From M0108 sp044228795 (lineage in GTDB: Bacteria; Pseudomonadota; Gammaproteobacteria; Chromatiales; Chromatiaceae): a stretch of 64,000 nt of DNA. Under the pieces are notes generated by a model. It ran no database searches and had not been told where the DNA came from. It was given only the letters and a program-made list of their open reading frames with translations. The stretch covers positions 37,196 to 101,195 of the forward strand of contig JBGAUE010000012.1 of NCBI GenBank assembly GCA_044228795.1. The letters are read 5' to 3'. This document shows positions 61,893 through 64,000 of this stretch, one piece after another. Made by a program: the position numbers and the translations under genes. The first letter of the stretch is position 1. Each line of letters begins with the position of its first letter.

Positions 61893-62710
61893 CTGATGAT
61901 CCCCTCCCCTGTGACTTCATCATTCAAGGCAGCGGCGAGGCGCTGGATTTGGGCCAGATAGGCCGCCGAGACCCGCGTATCCGCATCCCGGGGGCGGGGC
62001 AACTCAACCCGATGATCCAGGACGATGCCGCCGCCGGCTGAGCTCAGCATGACCACGCGATCTGCGAGAAACACGGCCTCGGCGATGGAATGGGTCACGA
62101 ATACCACCGTCATGCGATGATCGAGAAAGAGGGTTTGGAGATGATCGTCAAGGAATTGGCGGGTGAACTCGTCCAGGGCCGCGAAAGGTTCATCGAGGAG
62201 CAGGAGCCGCGGTTCAGTCACCAGGGCCCGCGCCAGGGAGACACGCATCTTCATGCCACCAGAGAGTTCCTCGGGAAAACGTTCCATGGCCGCCTCGAGC
62301 CCCACAGTCTGGATAAGCCGGCGGGCAATCGCCTGACGTTCGGCCCTGGGCACCCCGCTCAACTCCAGGGGCAGGGCGACATTATCCAAAACCCGCCGCC
62401 AGGGCAGTAGGCAGGCATCCTGGAAGACATAGGCCTTGGCCTGGGCCGTGCTGGCGAGCCGGATTTCGCCCTCATCCGGGCGGTCCAGCCCGGCGATCAG
62501 GCGCAGCAGGGTGGTCTTGCCGCAACCCGAAGCCCCTAGCAAGGCCAGGAATTCCCCGTCGGCGATACGGAGATCAAGGCCAGCGAGGACCCGGGTTCCC
62601 GCGAAGGCGCGGCCGAGGTTGCAGAGTTCAACCGCCACCTCCGCCTGTTGGGAAACAGGGCTGGGCACCAGAGACTGAGGATCTTCAGTATGGCTGGGGG
62701 TTGAATACAT
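61889..62710 (-). CDS. ABC transporter ATPase (SsuB/TauB/ThiZ-type)
   Basis: 273 residues from the ATG at 62708-62710; the frame extends to 62761. Walker A GASGCGKTTLLR, signature LSGGMKMRVSLARAL and Walker B LLLLDEPFAALD are intact. No TPP riboswitch was found upstream, so a thiamine role has no support. Confidence 0.9.
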   Translation of the reverse strand: MYSTPSHTEDPQSLVPSPVSQQAEVAVELCNLGRAFAGTRVLAGLDLRIADGEFLALLGASGCGKTTLLRLIAGLDRPDEGEIRLASTAQAKAYVFQDACLLPWRRVLDNVALPLELSGVPRAERQAIARRLIQTVGLEAAMERFPEELSGGMKMRVSLARALVTEPRLLLLDEPFAALDEFTRQFLDDHLQTLFLDHRMTVVFVTHSIAEAVFLADRVVMLSSAGGGIVLDHRVELPRPRDADTRVSAAYLAQIQRLAAALNDEVTGEGIIR

Positions 62711-62761
62711 TAAGCGGTGGCATCCTGGGGGAAAGCCTGTTCTCAAGTCGAAAGGTTGCAA

Positions 62762-62963
62762 ACTGGCTCTGTTTTCCGGGGGATAACTTCACACCCATCA
62801 TACATTCAGAACACCTCGAGTCCAGACCAAACGACCGTCATCGGACAGTAACAAGAATGGGATAATATCCTTAGAGATAAATGAGATATCACGTTACTTA
62901 TTGAAGTTAGTTCAATTTTTGGCATCTTGCTCAATTCCCAGTTCTTGTGAAAAGCCGGTTCTG
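62762..62963. promoter_or_regulatory. AT-rich divergent intergenic region (ABC operon / speA)
   Basis: 202 nt, clearly more AT-rich than its surroundings (GATAATATCC and ATGAGATATCACG patches near 62860-62895). It must hold promoters for both directions, but no confident -35/-10 pair was identified. Confidence 0.35.
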
Positions 62964-64000
62964 ATGTTTCAAGAATGGACCCTTGCCAAGGCCGGGGAGT
63001 TATATCGCATTCCCTATTGGGGATCTGGGTATTTTGGCCTTTCCGAGGATGGCAAGGTCACGGTGGGGGCGGACTTCCCCAGCGGCCGGGTCGAGATACC
63101 ACTTTTGGACATACTCTCCGGCATGCATCAGCGTGGCCTGCGGGCGCCGGCCTTGCTGCGGGTCGAAAATCTCCTTTATGCCCAAATCACCCGGATTCAT
63201 GAAAGCTTTCACGCCGCCATCGCCAGCCTAGGCTACCAGGGTGCCTATCGGGGCGTCTTTCCCATCAAGGTCAACCAACAACGCCAGGTCATCGAGGAGA
63301 TCACGGCCTTTGGCTCTCGTTACGGCCATGGCCTGGAGGCGGGTAGTAAGGCGGAACTCATCATCGCCCTCTTCGCCCTCGCTGGCCGCGATGGTCTCAT
63401 CGTCTGTAACGGTTACAAGGACCAGGAATTCTTCGTACTGGGCCTGCTAGCCCAGCGAATTGGCTACCAGTGCCTCTTTGTGATCGAGACCCCCGCGGAA
63501 CTGTCCGTCCTCCTGGCATGCGCCGAGCAGACAGGGGTCCGGCCCCGTATCGGTGCCCGCATCAAGCTCGCCTCCCGGGCGGGCGGCCTCTGGAATGAGA
63601 CCAGCGGCGACCGCAGCCTGTTCGGCCTTACCCCCCATCAACTGATGGATCTGGTGGAAGAGTTGCACCGTCGAAATATGCTCGACTGTCTGGAACTCCT
63701 GCACTTCCACCTGGGATCCCAGATTCCCAACATCCGCGACATCCGCAATGGCGTCCTGGAGGCTTGTCGCTACTATGTTGAGCTGGTCCGGGAAGAGGCG
63801 CGCTTGGGTTTTCTGGACCTTGGCGGGGGCCTGGCAGTAGATTACGAGGGCGCCAATGCCAACCATCCCTACAGCAAGAATTACTCCCTGGACGAGTATT
63901 GTACCGACGTGGTCGAGGCGGTAGTAACCATCCCCCGGCAGAGCCGGGGGCTTTCATTCGTGAGCCGCTCGAAGCGGCTGGGCGGGGCCGCTAACGCGGC
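62964..64000 (+). CDS. speA: Biosynthetic arginine decarboxylase, N-terminal part, possibly interrupted
   Basis: Runs off the right edge. From the ATG at 62964 it reads MFQEWTLAKAGELYRIPYWG and RGVFPIKVNQQRQVIEEI (PLP-binding Lys), HGLEAGSKAEL, RIGARIKLASRAGG, HFHLGSQI and LDLGGGLAVDYEG, all SpeA signatures. It makes agmatine for polyamine synthesis. After VVEAV (about residue 319) the sequence departs from the family and enters a hairpin-rich repeat with no stop before 64000, so the gene is either disrupted or carries an in-frame insertion. Confidence 0.9.
   Translation, partial: MFQEWTLAKAGELYRIPYWGSGYFGLSEDGKVTVGADFPSGRVEIPLLDILSGMHQRGLRAPALLRVENLLYAQITRIHESFHAAIASLGYQGAYRGVFPIKVNQQRQVIEEITAFGSRYGHGLEAGSKAELIIALFALAGRDGLIVCNGYKDQEFFVLGLLAQRIGYQCLFVIETPAELSVLLACAEQTGVRPRIGARIKLASRAGGLWNETSGDRSLFGLTPHQLMDLVEELHRRNMLDCLELLHFHLGSQIPNIRDIRNGVLEACRYYVELVREEARLGFLDLGGGLAVDYEGANANHPYSKNYSLDEYCTDVVEAVVTIPRQSRGLSFVSRSKRLGGAANA
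63922..64000. repeat. Multi-hairpin repeat or mobile-element end inside speA
   Basis: Three hairpins in a row: CCCCCGGC/GCCGGGGG (63932-63950), AGCCGCT/AGCGGCT (63963-63979) and GCCGC/GCGGC (63987-64000). They begin exactly where the protein stops resembling SpeA. This is typical of a REP/BIME cluster or the subterminal end of an IS200/IS605-type element; the element continues beyond the window. Confidence 0.65.

Noticed and set aside
62762..62960. TPP riboswitch before the NMT1-type ABC operon
   Set aside because: No CUGAGA/ACCC/GAUCUGG-type conserved blocks were found on the - strand.

Overview
The window is GC-rich and densely coded. It looks like part of a gammaproteobacterial chromosome, plausibly from a purple-sulfur-bacterium-type (Chromatiales) lineage. 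The reasons are the order rpmF-plsX-fabHDG-acpP-fabF-mltG-tmk-holB-pilZ-tatD, DUF2065-hisZ-purA, a complete System I cytochrome c maturation operon (ccmABCDEFGHI), and a Flp/Tad pilus locus. The lineage call is inference from gene content; no rRNA or photosynthesis gene is present to confirm it. No tRNA, rRNA, CRISPR array or intact transposase was seen.

Layout. 1-2.4 kb: start of a flavoprotein oxidoreductase and a GT-C/STT3-like membrane protein. 2.6-14.5 kb: a Tad locus in two converging halves, pseudopilins on + and flp-tadV-rcpC-rcpA-lipoprotein-tadZ-tadA-tadB-tadC-tadD on -. A good sigma70 promoter and a long, structured leader lie upstream of flp. 14.9-19.6 kb: accessory material, with an alkaline-phosphatase-superfamily enzyme, a Kunitz-domain lipoprotein, a Phd/VapC toxin-antitoxin pair whose toxin has lost a catalytic Asp, two decayed Rpn/DUF4351 genes and a lytic transglycosylase. 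19.7-30.6 kb: core genes for fatty acid synthesis, DNA replication and the cell wall.

30.7-47.3 kb is the most unusual part. It holds an LSDAT (TRPM-type SLOG) protein, a phospholipase D lipoprotein, a patatin phospholipase in an apparent operon with a SLOG-SLATT membrane protein, and a divergent 1637-residue DUF4062-STAND NTPase-WD40 protein. It continues with an MCE/Mla-type lipid transporter (permease, ATPase with degenerate catalytic residues, MCE protein, PqiC-like lipoprotein). That transporter lies directly downstream of a gene coding for a ryanodine-receptor (RyR) domain protein. Nucleotide-sensing domains, lipid hydrolases, a membrane effector candidate and a lipid transporter therefore sit together. 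I infer a nucleotide-signalled, lipid- or membrane-directed conflict or stress system.

47.4-62.7 kb returns to housekeeping: purA, hisZ, DUF2065, a flippase, pdxH, the ccm operon and an NMT1-type ABC transporter. The window ends inside speA, where a multi-hairpin repeat appears to interrupt the gene. A palindromic repeat of 45-95 bp with a CCCTCCCCC/GGGGGAGGG stem occurs four times; three copies are in-frame insertions inside the LSDAT and RyR genes.
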